Origin: Megamerina dolium
Taxonomy: Eukaryota; Arthropoda; Insecta; Diptera; Megamerinidae
DNA length: 64,000 nucleotides
Assembly (NCBI GenBank): GCA_963854835.1
Contig: OY978525.1
Span: 121,389,240 to 121,453,239, forward strand
Direction: 5' to 3'
Shown here: positions 40,901 through 55,900 of the stretch, piece after piece
Position numbering within the stretch: position 1 is the stretch's first letter
Layout of the letters: each line of letters starts with the position of its first letter
Made by a program: the position numbers and the translations under genes
Notes under the pieces: model-generated
Seen by the model: the letters and a program-made list of their open reading frames with translations, nothing else
Database searches by the model: none
What the model was told of the DNA's origin: nothing

Positions 40901-43900
40901 ATGAATTACCTAACTATACTGGCTATAAATGGTACATAATTTGCCAAATTTTATGGAATTCTTAACGCTTCTATTTGATCGAATGCAAAGCCACTTTTGA
41001 TATATCAGGACATTCTCTACTACAAATAGGAAAATTCTACTTGTTTTCGACAGAAAAATGTTGTTCAACGTCTTCGAATCTACCATTAACATTGAAGTAG
41101 AAAAACGATTGTGGTCTATTCCAAGCACGAGTTGTACAATCTTGTTGCTGAATTTGATATAGTTAAACACATTAAAATCTACAAGTAAAAGATGCAATGT
41201 AAGATTTCTAAAAGAAATATTTTCTATCATTCTCGAACTATTTGAATCTTTAATTTTCCAAAAATATTGCATAATTCAATCGATTTTACAAGAATTTATG
41301 TGTAATCGAGAATTACTTTCTTATGTTATATTTTATGCTCAAGTTTAACTAATAAAAATCACAACAATCTTCAGACATTTCTGAAGCAGCATAATTGAAT
41401 TGAATATCCTTCTGCTAACCATTCCCTGTCATACACATATCAATGTATGTTGCGTAAAAAGTCACATATGTATTAAGTCCTTTGCAGCTAAAGATGAACA
41501 CGCCATTTGACTCCACTCCATCATTCAGTTACCCTAAAAAGTTGATGTTGTGAAAGAGCACAGAACGCAAAAGTATCAAATATATATTATGTTCATCACA
41601 AACCTCATCATCATCATCATCATCATCATCATTATCATCATCATCATCATCATCGTCGTCGTTATAATACAATAGTTGTGCTTATCACAACATTGACATT
41701 GTCTCCATCAACATCAACGTTTCCCAATAGTCAAACTACAAGAACAGCAAAAACAGAAGGCGATATGAGATAACAAAAATCCCCAAATTTATAAGTGAAA
41801 TTGATCTGTGGTTTCATAGCACTCAAACATGTGATTGCTTTTCTTACTGTTACATCATAACTTTATTCCCCCCCACCCCTCTCTGCATCATGCTATCAAA
41901 AGAGGCGTAAAATTTATTTAACAATAGTTGGATGATTTCAACAGATTCGAACAGATTCTGTATCGATAAAAATACTATTGACTGAATTTATGAATATGTG
42001 TAATAATCCTTATTTTATAAAGATTGTAGAAGGAGGTAATAAATTAAATTATCACACTACGGATTACCATTATTTAATAATAAAGGGAGTGTATTTAATT
42101 GAAACATATTTAATAGGGTGATTCAATTGTATTCCAAATAATTTGCTATACATCAAATAGATCCTATTTCTGGCCATATCTTGACTACTGGCTACCACTG
42201 CAAGTCTGTTCTATTTTGGAACGATTTCATCGAGAAGCGATAAGCAAGTGTTTAATGGAGCTGTGGTATCAGAACGTATGAGAAGACCTTCTACTTACTC
42301 ACTCGACTACTAGTTGGTGCGCTCACTTCATGTGCTTGCAGATTGGACTGTCTGTTCATCATAACATGGCACGTTTCAATAATTCCCGATGTTACATATC
42401 TTCTGCTTCGAATTCATGTACATACATACATGTGTATATATCTGTTTGTACTCATATAATACTATGTATATCTTTGAAATAAATTATATACAGCTTACGA
42501 AGCTATTGAATTTACTATTTCAGCAAAAAATGCTGAAAAAGAATAATCGAAAACAAAGTCATAACAAAGATCCATTAGAGTTGAGTGAATTTTATCACAA
42601 CTTGATAGCTTTGCCAGACACAAGGATCTACAAGAATATACATATTGAAAGTGTATGGATGTCATATATCAAGTGCCCAATTGAGTGTAATTGAAATACG
42701 AATTCTTTATGTTGGCCTCCAAGTTGCAGATGTGTAGTGATATGAAGTATCCCAATATGACATTTGTCTACATATTGTTTTTTCTCGGAGATACACAAGT
42801 TTAATACCGACACTTGACATATCCACATTTGTGTACGTAGTGTACGGATGAGAGTGGGAATGGTTGGCCAAATGGCTCTGATCGATGAGACAAGTGGCAC
42901 TCTCTTCCTATATCCATGAAATTGAGCCTGTTAATGTGAGATAAATACGTGACTGTAATTTCATGCTGCATCGTTTTGGCAAAATGATTTGATTTATGAT
43001 AATTAAATTGCTTGTTACTTGCTATTTAGAATGTACCTGTATTCACATATTTGAAGAGTTTACTTTAGTTTGAAGTTCTGTTAGTTTTATATATTGTATA
43101 TCTATGATATATACTATAGAGTTAGTTATAGTTAGCTTAACACAAAAATGTTGTCTATGATAGTTAGCGTAACTTTTAAATCACTAAAATTATCATTTAA
43201 TGAAATTTTATAGCTCAAAAAGTAAATGCGTCTCCAAATTATACGTACATGTATTTCACAATTTTGCCCAAAGCCATCGGTCATCAAAGTTACGACAAAA
43301 AAACATTTCGGTTGTTTTTAGAGTGATAGAAAAAACATATATTTTGTTCAATAAGAAGGGACCCAGCCTAATGCAAATATGCAATATATAAAATAATAAT
43401 ATTTTAATCCTATATGTGTGCATGTTTTGTGTAAAAAAGAAGAAAAACCCTACTCCAAATTTCTTCTGATATCATTTATAAATATTTGTTATTTTTTTTA
43501 GCTTAGAAAAGGATATCTTTATCGAAATAAAACAAAACACCCTTAATAAAGAGATGTCAATGCTCTTTCAGTTTCATTCATTATACTAATACAAATAGTC
43601 TAAATGAAAGCATATGTAGTCTAAATAAACAACAAATAACTCAATGGAGTTTGCTTTGTGAGTGTTGTGAGTCAAATTAAAATCAACAAAGGGTTTATAT
43701 TACTAGTACAGTAGTCCAATGGAAATTACAAATTAAAAGTGTTGTCGCACTCGCAAGCAATTCAAATATGTACAATAAATTTGAACTTTATCCGATTATG
43801 AGAGTATGTTCGTCGTTCGAATATCCTTTTACGCTATTATTTCCATTCATTTAACTACCATTTTATATTGCGGTATTTTTTATACAGTAATGTTCAAGAA

Positions 43901-46900
43901 GTAGCTAAGAGAGCTCCTATAGAACAACAAGGATCTATAGGAGCTCAGGTTTGATTTCACATTAAATGTGGGCTCTCAAAACAATTCGTCTCAGAAAAGA
44001 AGCACTATGCTATGCCACCTAAGATTGTAGGTGTCCCTTTCATGTAACTTTTTCGACTATTAAAGCAGCTCACAGCAGCGACTGTAAATATATTGAGCTA
44101 CTCTGAATTGTTGAAAATTTCAGTCTGAATTGTACGATATAACATCCAACATTCCACAAAATAGTATTTAAGAGACAGTCAAATTGTAGTAATTTCTCGT
44201 CAGCAACTCCTCACCTAAGGATGATAATGTATGTGGTGTAAATGTAATGGCATTCATAATATGCTTATAAATGGACAATTTGCTGTATTTTCTATGACAC
44301 AATTTTGATGTGGCTATTTGCAAATGCTCTTTCGTTTGACCGTAATGAAATTAAATGAATTCATTGACAGCTCAGCTCATATCTTTACATTTTAAAAAAT
44401 CGTTTCAACAAAAAAAAAAATATACAGGAAACTGTCATTTTTACATTACTGCAGCTATTACCACTATCCGCTCTCAAACTACCACCTAATTGGGTGAACG
44501 AATTTTCACAGTTACTGAAATTTCTGAAATTTTCTCATTTCCCTTTTACGCATGCAAGTCTTTTAGTGAGATTTTAATATGATTTAACCGAAAATTTAGG
44601 AAAAGCACACATTTTCATACGTACTTATACAAGAATGTATTTATTTTACAATATCAACCAAAATGGCATAGAAATTTTGTGAGCGATGTGGAATAGGAAA
44701 CAATAACTATGGCCTCATGGCCTAATAGCTTGCCCATTCCCGTCTATAGGGAAAATTTGTTATATAAAAATTCCATTACTGTTTACTGTTACAATTTACT
44801 ACATATATTGTACAATATTAACCCGCTAAGGTTTGTGGGTTTTAAAAATTGTGTGATTGAATAAAATGTGTATTTCTTCTGGAAAATACTTATACAATAC
44901 AATACAATGTCTTTATCAGTTTTAATTTCCAGGTTCTAGGTATACCAAACGGTTTTTCAACAATCTTAGGCAATTTATACTCGGTTCTTTACAAATTTGA
45001 CACATTTAACACGTTATTGGCTCGATCCTCAATTCGGCCAATTCAACAGCTTGTTTTTAAAGACAAAAAGTTCCTTCAAACAAATATCACTCTGACACTC
45101 TGACAGAAAACAGAAAATAATCTCCTGGCATCTGGAATTTGGTGAATATTATGGATGCGACAGCACTTCGAATTTCAAATCATATATGACTATGACATTA
45201 CTATGATTGAAATGTGCGTCAATATATTGTAGTCACACTTTTCAGATTCCTCTAAGTATAAGAGCAAACTTCAATGGGTTAAAGTAACGACAATAAACGA
45301 AGGAACGTGAATGGAAATGAGCGTAATAGTCGAGGACAATTATTCTCTGATGTTCAGCTACCCTAATTTTAATAGTCGCATTCGTACTTTAATTAAAATT
45401 AACCGTCGACGCAATGACATAAGGTAGGGTAAAAATTTTAAATGTCATTGACGAACGTCTGCCACGTTTTTATTGTGAAATTTTGCATTCGTTCATTACG
45501 GTTGTTATATGACTTTGATATTGGTATATGGAAAATGTTTACTAGATATATAGCTCTCCTACATAAATATTATTACTACCATTGTGTAAAAGGAGTCTCA
45601 AATTTTATTGACCATTTACTCAATGGAACGGAATATGGACATAATTACAGTTTATAATCGGAGAATGTAATGTACATACAAACTGTTCTCCTATTACCAA
45701 AGGTGCTGAATGTTGCATAAACCACCAAAAAAGGTTCACTAAAAATATTTTAATCCTTCTTTTAGTACGTGTGGAAGATTGTAAAATGTGTCCTCTTTCA
45801 TTCTACCCCGACGAGGAGCTAATTTATTTTTTCGCTCTCACTTTGGCTGACTCTTGCAATAATAATTTTCGCCATTTTACTGCACCAACTTTTGGGCAAT
45901 AATTTTTGTTCTAGTCCATTAGGCAATAACGATTACATCCAAATGATGGGGGTATTAAATTTTCCATTTTTATGAAGTTCATTTGTTGACTGGTTCGCTG
46001 GTTCACATTGGTTTAAGGTATTTGAAAATGAAATTATCTATGCTTTCATTGAATACCATATTTTCTTCAGCGCATTTTTATAACCTAATTATGCGCTCTT
46101 TTACACCTCGATTAAAAATATCAAATATGTACTCATAAAAGAATGCAAAGTGGCCCAAAAAAATTTGCTTCACCTCTTCTCCACACAATTGCTTGCAGTA
46201 TTTATCCTTGTCCTCAATTCCACGTCACGCTTTTACAAAAAAATTATGCACTTCCTTATGATGTGCATGTTCACGATGATGGATGGATGGCGTTAGCGTT
46301 CTGCTTACAGAAAGCTCTTTTAACAGTGTGTCACAATGGTGTCACAGTAGAGAATAATAGCAATGACGACAACAACTTGAATTAAGATGATGCACACAGA
46401 TTAGGAAATATATGAAATAGCACGTGTCAAAAACAGAACCAAAGCGCTGCCGTATACCAACCATCAGTGTAGTACGAATGTGTATTGTGATGCCATGTCA
46501 CCATCCGAAAAAGCAAAAAACAATCAAAGTGTGAGTGCATATTCATTCATCATCAACAGCAGCATACAAGCAATATTTAAAAACATGCAAATGCATAAAT
46601 AGTCCTTTGAATTTCCATTACCCATCTAATCGCATTGGGGAGAAAAATAGAAATACTGCTATCGCTATTACTCGTGCTGCTATGAGCACTTGAGGCAGCC
46701 TACTACTGTGTTTACGTATTTGCATACATTGCTAATTATTGTGAAAGAATCAGCCAGCAGGCTAAGGTGGCCTCTTTATTTGAATATTATAACACGAGCA
46801 TACAAAGAATTTAAAGCAAAATGAGTAAAATATAAATCTCCTTTAAAGCGAGTTAGAATTGTCCCAATCTTCACAGTTTCTTGGATGGCAAAAATCTCCC

Positions 46901-49900
46901 TAATCTAATACTCCCTATCTTGAAACCGCTTGTAAATGTAGTACAAATCAAAATAAAACAATGCTATAAAACTGGCAGCGTGGCGGTTGAACGTGTAAGA
47001 AAGCTTGTGGGGTTCGTCGAAAAAAGTCAAAAACTATAAGATAATATATGTAAAAAGATATGCATGTGAAGTAGACGTGATTTCCATTAGACAATCCCCA
47101 TTTCCAAACTCCGATTATTCCTATTCTTGGTCATATTTGATCTTTGGAAAAGCTGACCTAATAGGATAATTGTGGTAGTCACGATGCTAAGAAGCTCTGG
47201 ATAGTCATTACTCACATGATCAATATTACATATGTATATTTATATATACAATTATACATATTTGCCCCTTATTGGGGCACAAATTCAGTATAACATAGAC
47301 TCTTTGAGTATAATTCAACCCCTTGTGAAAACGTCAAAGGAATGCAAATTGAAAATTTATAAGAGTTTATAATAACAGTAATAAGTACTGTCACTCATGA
47401 GCCCCTTTAAATATGTTGAGTAAAATCTTTTATTAATTTCCCTTTTTTGAAGAGCACTCGAGGATGTGTAGATGATTAGCAACATTGACATATTCGCAGT
47501 ACTTATGCACAAAGTTAAAGGGTGTTCTGAGATGAAAATTTAGTAACTATATATTGTATATTGTTGAAAGTAATGAGATGTCGGATCAAAGAAATCTTTG
47601 CTAACATTGAGAAACGCAGAATTATGTAGTAAAAAATGCACAAGCTTAGAATTGAAAATATTTTTTTAATCGAATTATGTATTGTCACATCAACAATAAA
47701 AATACAGCACTTGTGCTAATAAACTTCAGAACTACTTACGTGAAATTTCAATTAGCTTTTTTGATCATTTATGTAGTATACTTTCCAATTTTGCCAAGGC
47801 ATGATGATAATGATAATGATGATTCATAATTTCCTCATTCCAATATATATTTAATATAAATAGAAATCAAAAACAACCACCATATTACAACTGACCCTTA
47901 TCAAATAGCGTTATTTTCATTCACGTCACTTCATGCAAATGCATGCATATGTATATAAATATTGTTGTATAGTAACTTTAATTTACTATGAACGATATGA
48001 GTCGACCATTTTAAAAATTGTTTATCGTGTTATGCTTTTTTCGTTGTTTTTTGATTTTTTTTTTTTCTTAATTCAACAATTCTTTTGTCTGCGTTAGTTT
48101 GAGTTACTAGGTGGATAAAGAAATTTCTAAAATCCTCGTCTTGTTTTAAGACCATTAAGATTGAAGAAAGTTTAAGGATTTTGATTTTATTAGCAAAAGA
48201 AATATACAATATTATATACAATAAAATAGGCATTTATACCCCAAAAAATAAGAACAGCAATAAAATTTTGCTACCACTTAAAGTGAAACTTGCTCAAAAT
48301 GCTTTTTTTTATTTCTATAGCTTCATCTTTTATTCTAATGCAATGTTTGTTTTTTGTTTTGTTGTCTTCTTTTTTTTTTGTTTTGCTCAGACGATTTTCA
48401 TTGCCATCATCTTAATAATCATCATCATCATCATTATCATTATCGTAATCGTTTTCACCCCATTTTATTATTTTCACTCTCATTCATTTTTCGCCGTAAA
48501 TTGCTCTCCATTATTTATCATTTATCACTCTCTCATTTGATTTCAGCTGATATACGAATTTGAGTGTATTAATAACAAATCAATTATTTTTTAAAGTTTT
48601 AATTTAATATTTTCCAATTTAAATGATTGATTTTATTTTCAATATAGATACTCATGCAAAAATATGCTTTTAACCAATGAAATATTCATAATAGGGTGTA
48701 CCAACATCTACTATGTAGTTTTATTTATTCTATCATTTCTTTTTAATGCTACCTTCCAGATACAATCATTCAATTGCTCTCTAATGCGCTCTCTCTCTCT
48801 CTGTGTCTGCATTTCTTTCTAATTTTGCCAACCCTTCGCTGTAACAGAGTCTCTCTTAGCCGAGGGATGTTTTTAGATTTTAGTAGCCCGCCGGCACTTT
48901 ATCACGATACACATAAAAGTTGAACGTTCATCTTACATTTCTTTTACAAATTTCGCACACATTTGAATATTTTTTGTTGCTATTTGCCAATTTTTTATTT
49001 CCTAATTGTCACAGACATCACCTTCAGAGTGTTAGTAATAGCATTCATTTTGCTTGGCATCAGTTTTTCGACATTAATTTATTCACATTTGTTTTTTTTT
49101 TTTTTTGTCTCCTATGATTTTCACATTTTAAGGATACGCGCCGTCGTTAATTATAATAGACAAAAGTGTATTTAGTGTTGTTTTTCCTTTGATACTTATA
49201 ATCGGAATTTTGTTTTTAGCCTGTTTATTGCTCCAATTCATGACATTGAATCGTGTCAACATCAAAAATATTAGAGTATTCATTCGTATTGCTCGTAAAG
49301 TCAGATAAACTCAGCGAAAATGTTATTTACAATTATCATAACTCTCGATCATGAATGATGTAGAAATGGTAAGGCTGATTGTGATCATTTCATCCAGTTT
49401 TACTGAGAATTTTCCTTAAGTGTACTACTTTAACCCTCACCAATCAAATGATCATAAATCTTAGGTTCTGGAATATTTTCATCAGATTTCTGTATCGCAC
49501 ACCCCTAATTCATCGAAAATCATCAAAATTTTGATTAATTGAAATACAAATTATTCGATTAATCAGAATTTTAGTTAATCAAAAAATAGTTCACTTTTAG
49601 CACTTCTCTGTTTTAGAAATTTTATTCAGAAATATATATTTTAAACGCACTCTTATATTCGCAACTTTGAAAATTTACCTGTTTATTTTGAATTAATCGA
49701 ATAATTTCAATAATCGAATAAGCGAAATCATGATTAATCGAATAATTGATTAATCAGATTGTTCGCAATACAATTCCGGAATATTAAGTCATCACCTATT
49801 AAATGCGCGATAGATGTTGCCACGAAAAAGAAGTGGGTATATACAGGGTGATTTTTTAAGAGCCTTCGAATTTGATTTAAAAATAAAAACACATAAAATT

Positions 49901-52900
49901 TAGAGAAATGTATGAAATCTTTATTTGAGTCGATAGAACGATCTATATAATTCAATGTTTAGCGATGATTTCATGTAAATGTTAACCGCGGCTGCGCCTC
50001 AAATGGTTCATACGCTGGGTTTAATTTTGGCATACTCTCTCCAACATATCCGCCAGTATCTCACGAATAAATTCTTCAATATTGGCTTCCAGTGCTTCAA
50101 CTGTTGCGAGCTTGTCGATATAGACATGAGCCTTAACATAGCCCCACAAAAAATAGTCTAAAGGAGTTAAATCGTAAGAAAATGTGAAATAAACTGTTCA
50201 CCGAACTCGTCTCTCAATTTTGGGCTAAAAAGTTTGTAATCATCGCACGGTAGCGCTCGCCATTCACAGCAACGTTCCTGTCTTCGTCGTCTTTGAAAAA
50301 ATACGGTCCAATGATGTCACCGGCCCAGAATCCACACCAAACAGTGCATTTTTCATCCATTCAACCAGAAATGAGCTTCGTCGCTGAACACAATTTCCGA
50401 TAAAAAAGTGGATCTTAACCAAGCATAAATTTTGATAATACAATTCAATAATCTGCAAGCGTTATTCGTTTGTAAGTCGATTCATGGTTAAATTATAGAC
50501 CAAACGGAACATGTTTGACAGCAACATATTACACGAACACAGCTGAGCTGCCAAAAACAGTGTAGCCAAAAATAAAGTTGCTAAAAAATCACCCTGTAAA
50601 ACCTTTACCCATTGCCATACATACTAACTAAATATTCTGTGGAATAGAAGGGTAGCACTAAGTCCTGCATTAATATTGACCTTAGAACAGACAACAATCT
50701 AGAAAGTGCCAGCAAAGGTGCTAAACTGTTTTTGCAAAAATGACGGCCACAGCTACCTACTGTATTTGAAATTTAGAAATTTTGAATTATTTAACTAAAA
50801 AGGTACTTGAATATTTAAACTTTCCAAAGACTCAACCCCAAAGACGACCATTAATGCTAAAGATATGTTAATACATAAATGAATGGGCAATGTTGTAACT
50901 CCTTTGAACTGCAGTTGTTTTTTATTATCTACTAGCATGTTTATATGTACATATTAAATATTGAAATTGCAAATCAACCACCACCGTTCACTGTTAAATC
51001 TTTAATGTTAATTAAATAATACGCATGAACATAATTTTTTCAAAATAATCCCATTACCCAATGCATAAGAAACAATAGAGGCCAAAAGAGGCAAGCTAAC
51101 CCCATTTTGTGGTTTCGTCATATACATTAGTAGTTGCCTTCTTATTATGAGGAAATGTGGCTGGTGCGAACATGTTGTGAAAGTTGGATATGAGCACTTC
51201 AGATAATGTTCGCTATTCCCCCATATTAGTGATGGTACGTACGTTTTCAAAAACACCCCAAAGGGATTTTATGTTATTTGTTTCGGAGTGTAATAAACCG
51301 TATTTTGGGGTATGTCAAAATATTGTGTTGCATAAATTCCAAATAAATGCAACATATTGCTAGGATTTGTTTATTTGTAAAAAAAAAAAAAACAAGAATT
51401 TCTCACAATTGATGTTGCTTGCAACCCTCATTTCGATTGTAAAACAGTTATTTGAGTCATTATGTGTGTATATATTCATATACTCGTACCTATACACTAA
51501 ATATGCATATATAGAAATATGAATTGGCCATAAACATAATTAGTGAACTAGTAGATAGAGATGGATGGACACTCATGCAATTTGAACAGAGTGCCATTAG
51601 TGAGCTAGTGAATTAATGGCGATTATAGAAAGAGTTACACGCAAAATGATGAATTGATTACTTAAATACGTTTTACAGATAGAAGACGCACTGAGACCTT
51701 TGCTACTTAATATAAAAGTTGTCAAAAGTCATTAATCACTTACTGGTGTGACCATTACTTACTTTCTCTCTAATTTTCCAAACAAATTTCAATCCAATCT
51801 CTTTGCACATCCTTAAACATTAGTTTGCCTAATATGAGAAATTTAATATAAAATGTTACTATCTATTAATTGCATACTGTTACAATGCTAAAACTCTGTT
51901 ATAATAGGGTGTTAAAAAGTTTTCTCGATTTGCCAGCATTTTTGAGAATTCTGTAAATATCTATTTAATATAATTTGTAAGTATGAACCTACAAGAACAG
52001 CATTTATTTATATAAGATTGCGTTAACTAGTACTATTACCATTGTCTTACATGAACTTATACAACATATACGTAGATTAAGATTGAAGTACTTATTTTTC
52101 AAAATAAATTAGAAATTTTTGGGGATAAAAATCTCTGAAAATTCTACCCTGGACAGGGTGAGAATTTAATTTATCAACGCTGATGATTTCTAGATTCACA
52201 TGCATTTGTACACTGTATGCAAAATATAATTTTTTATCGATTACCAAACGTGAGGAGGAGCATCGTCTCTTTCGACATTGAACTTCCCCCAACTACCGCG
52301 TTAATTCAACCAGGAAAGCATTCAAGCATTAGTTGTTGACATTGTGATTTATTGCATGTAATAAACGCACAATTTGCTGCAAAATAGTGCCGCCACTCCT
52401 TGATTATGCTTTTTGCTGTTGTATTCTTTTGCATTGATATGCCAGCACCACCAACTTCAATTATGAGATGTACTCGAATCCCTTCTGTATTCGCAATTTT
52501 TTCACAATATCCATCATTCTTCTTGAACCGAAAGTAATGCAGGGTGCTGCTTATGATAGACAACCATGTTTGACGGTATTTTTGAAATTTTGCAAAAAAT
52601 TTACTATGTTATTGGTTTGTATTATGATGTGTGAAACTTCAAATAGAGTGTGTGTCTTACACAAGTTTGTAATTTTAGCAATTTGCACATGATTTTTCTT
52701 TTGTATAAGAATTTACTTACAGTAAATTGCCGAGTTTACAAAAGTAAAAATCTCCAACTTATTGTACTATTTATGAGAACATTTATAAAACGTTAGAAAA
52801 ACACAAAAATTAACTAAGAAGAAGAAGAATCACATAATTATGAAATATCGAGCATTTATTTTTGTACAGCGTTTGCCTAAAATATGTCAAAGCTTCGTGT

Positions 52901-55900
52901 TGATTTTAAACAAAACACAATTTTCATATTTTTAGACATCTACGCCTTTTTTATTTTTTATTTTTAGACATCTACGCCTTTTTTCAATATTTTATTTCCC
53001 TTTTTAGGGAATAAGTCATAAAAGTACTATATAAGTGCATATATGAGAAGAATTTACTGCACATTTTGGCCTACCGATTTATTTAGTGGTAATTTTGATC
53101 ATTGATAATTTTACGAAAAATTGTATAAATTATATTATACATTAATATATAATATTTTCTTAATCATTTACAAATTAACACATATGATTGATACGGAAAA
53201 TTCGAAAGAAATCGAGAAAATGTTATTCATATCCAAAAATTTTTGAATTTTTTTATTATTCTTTTTATAACATAATTATAGTTATTGATCTCTTTTATAT
53301 ATAAAGCTTTACTTATTTCTATATTTTTTATTTCAGAGTCAATGTGCATCACCAACATTCGAAAAGGAACTACGGGAACAATTAGAAAAGTATGTATTAT
53401 CACGACGAAGTTTCTATATATCCATAAGATTACTTTTCATTAAATATTTACTTAATCTCAGAATTATTAAATTATGTCAAAAATCATTTAATACTTAAAG
53501 GTCCCTAACGATAACCATTCACACGAAATAGATTATGAAAGTCTCTGTTATGATAAATGTGATACCCGTTTCTACCACGACCAGCTTAACAGTTGCTAAT
53601 ATTCTTGACAGCTATTTTACTTGCAATGGATTGTAAATATTTTTGTGCATACTAACCGTTAAATTGTGTACTTGCCAGCCACCATCTGAAACACTTCCTT
53701 CGGACGAAAAAAAAGAAATAATGCAATTTTCTAAATTATTGTTAAACATGAAAATAATTCTTGTAGCTATGTATAAGTATGTGTGTATCTAGAGTTGCTT
53801 GGATTTATAGGGCCTCAACAACATTACAATCATCATTAACGTAGTACCGTTTTTCTATAAAACACCATTTTTCTCATGCCGCCTACGTACTTACATAAAT
53901 AGTATAGAAATACACGTGAACTTTGTATTCATTAGATTTACTTAATATACGAGTATACCATCCCTGCCCCTCGCTATAGTTTACATAATTTGGTGCATTT
54001 CTAAATTATAAGCACAAAAACCTCATCAATCATTACCTTCCATTGCCGACCATTACCTTCCGCCTGTCCAACTACACGACTTCATTGTAAGGGGCGTAAT
54101 TACCATAATTCAAATATGTATTTTTCATTTTTCACGCTTTTCCATTTGGTCTTATTTTGATTGCTGTTATTTACCGTTTGTTTTCATTACTAATTGCTAA
54201 TTGCGCGAAATAAGTAAATGTCTACTTAGGTATGTAATTGGCATCGAAATTTTACATACCTTTCCAAGATGCACAAAAAAAAACAAAAACAAAAGTTATA
54301 CGCTAGCAACATTTCGTAAATTACTTTTTAATAGCCAAATGGAAAGTTTATAAAGAACGACATGTTTTGAAAGTAACAAAGAAATTTACCAACAATCAGT
54401 GTTGCAATCAAAAAGAGTGAGGTTGTCAATCTAGTCCCCTAACTCAACAATGCTAACGCAATAAAGCAACATTTTAAAACTTGTTATTTGCAATTCCTGG
54501 GTAGTCAAATGGATACCCAGTACCCAGTACCTTAGTACGTTGAACTTAGAGTAGAACTGTCGAAAATAGGGAATATTGAGAAAATAATTCAACAGCAGTT
54601 CAGCAATCTCACTATTTACGCGATAAGTTGATGAAATCCAAACTTGGTGTCATACTCTTATTTATCCCAAAATGACATCTGTTATTAAGTGTCGTATCGT
54701 TCACTCCAATTTGACATCGTTGACATTGCTATTAATGCTTCTTCCAAGAAATCCATCGTAATTTCTATTTTCAGATTAGAACACCTATTAAAATGGCATT
54801 ATAAAATTCATTGTTTTAGAAGCACTAAATAGACTATCAGTGTGTCATATTTTTTATGATTTTAGTTTACACCAGCCTACCTTAAAATTTATTTAAAGCA
54901 ACATTTCTTCAAAGACCAATGAACTCGCACTTAATGCATGCATAAACTAAAGAACACACAATAACCAATTTTAGTCAACATTAGTCGACTTAATTTAGAG
55001 GGAGCACTGAACCATTTATTAGATTTTCTATATATCCTTAGATGGTCATGATGAATTAATGTTATTTTCTATAAAGACATTTGCTATTAACCATAAAAGT
55101 ATTGACAACTAATATTCTTAATTTTTTCTTTGCAGTATGAATCGTGTAATGAAGTCCAAAGAACGAAAACAAATGCAAACATTTCGCGATCACAAGGCTC
55201 TACAGGTACGTACAATTTATTCAAGTACTTATTGTAGCAGCGAGTCTTTCTAAAGGGTATAGATTTATATTGGGTGCCGTAGCTCAGTGGTTACTGTGTT
55301 GGCCTTCTGATCTGTAGGTCATGGGTTCAATCCCCGGTTGAAGCATAACAAATTTAATATCGAAAAGATTTTTCTTTCGAATGGTACCCAGCTGTCCCAG
55401 CTGGCACTTCTTCTGGCAGTAACAATTTGCTATGGAAAAGCTTCTAAAAGAACTCTGTGACAAAGTTCAGAAAAAATGATGTCGCAAGAGTTCTGCCATT
55501 CGGAACTGGCTAAAATAAGTTTGGTTCTAATAGTGTCCAAAATTTAACACGCACAACAGTAATGGAAGACAAGCTCGGCCAAAGAGCCCTTCGGGTTTGT
55601 AAGTCTCACATATTTATTTTTTTATTTTATAGATTTATATTTTCAATCAATGAATTGGCCATTATTTTGGATGTACTTGCTTCTAAATTTTATGGCATTT
55701 AGTATTTATAAATAATTTTAAGCACATCGCTCTTTTTTGTACCACCTTTTCCAGTATAATCATAGACCAATGACTTGCCTAACGCCCACAAAAAGTAGTC
55801 CAAAGGAATCAAATCAAATGACCTTGGACGGCCAATTCTTTAGATGATGTGAGGTAATGTGAGGAATTTGCTCATTAACATTGCCATTAAACATCATTGC

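Larger units (their letters stand above)
39346..53336 (+). other. Intron 3 of the NCKAP5-like gene (14 kb)
   Basis: Bounded by gtgagt and tttcag. Contains the ATC repeat (41605), the hairpin (43911), the inverted-repeat segment (49549), the 753-bp element (49844) and a 32-bp duplication (52931). The 120-codon - strand frame at 40910-41272 is Ile/Leu/Asn-rich with no motif I recognise and is not called as a gene. T-rich tracts at 48030-49110 give long hydrophobic but meaningless frames. Confidence 0.6.

Noticed and set aside
40910..41272. 120-residue open frame on the - strand
   Set aside because: Composition is that of AT-rich DNA, no motif, no splice partner and no signal peptide or membrane pattern that would support a gene.
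42119..42135. Left end of another CAGGGTGATT-type element
   Set aside because: Only TAGGGTGATTCAATTG matches partly; no inverse end or transposase trace nearby.
48181..48540. 119-residue frame with a very hydrophobic stretch
   Set aside because: Hydrophobicity comes from poly-T and ATC simple repeats read as Phe/Ile; neighbouring frames look the same.
52306..52563. 85-residue frame that might be a transposon protein
   Set aside because: No recognised motif; overlapping frames on both strands are of equal length.
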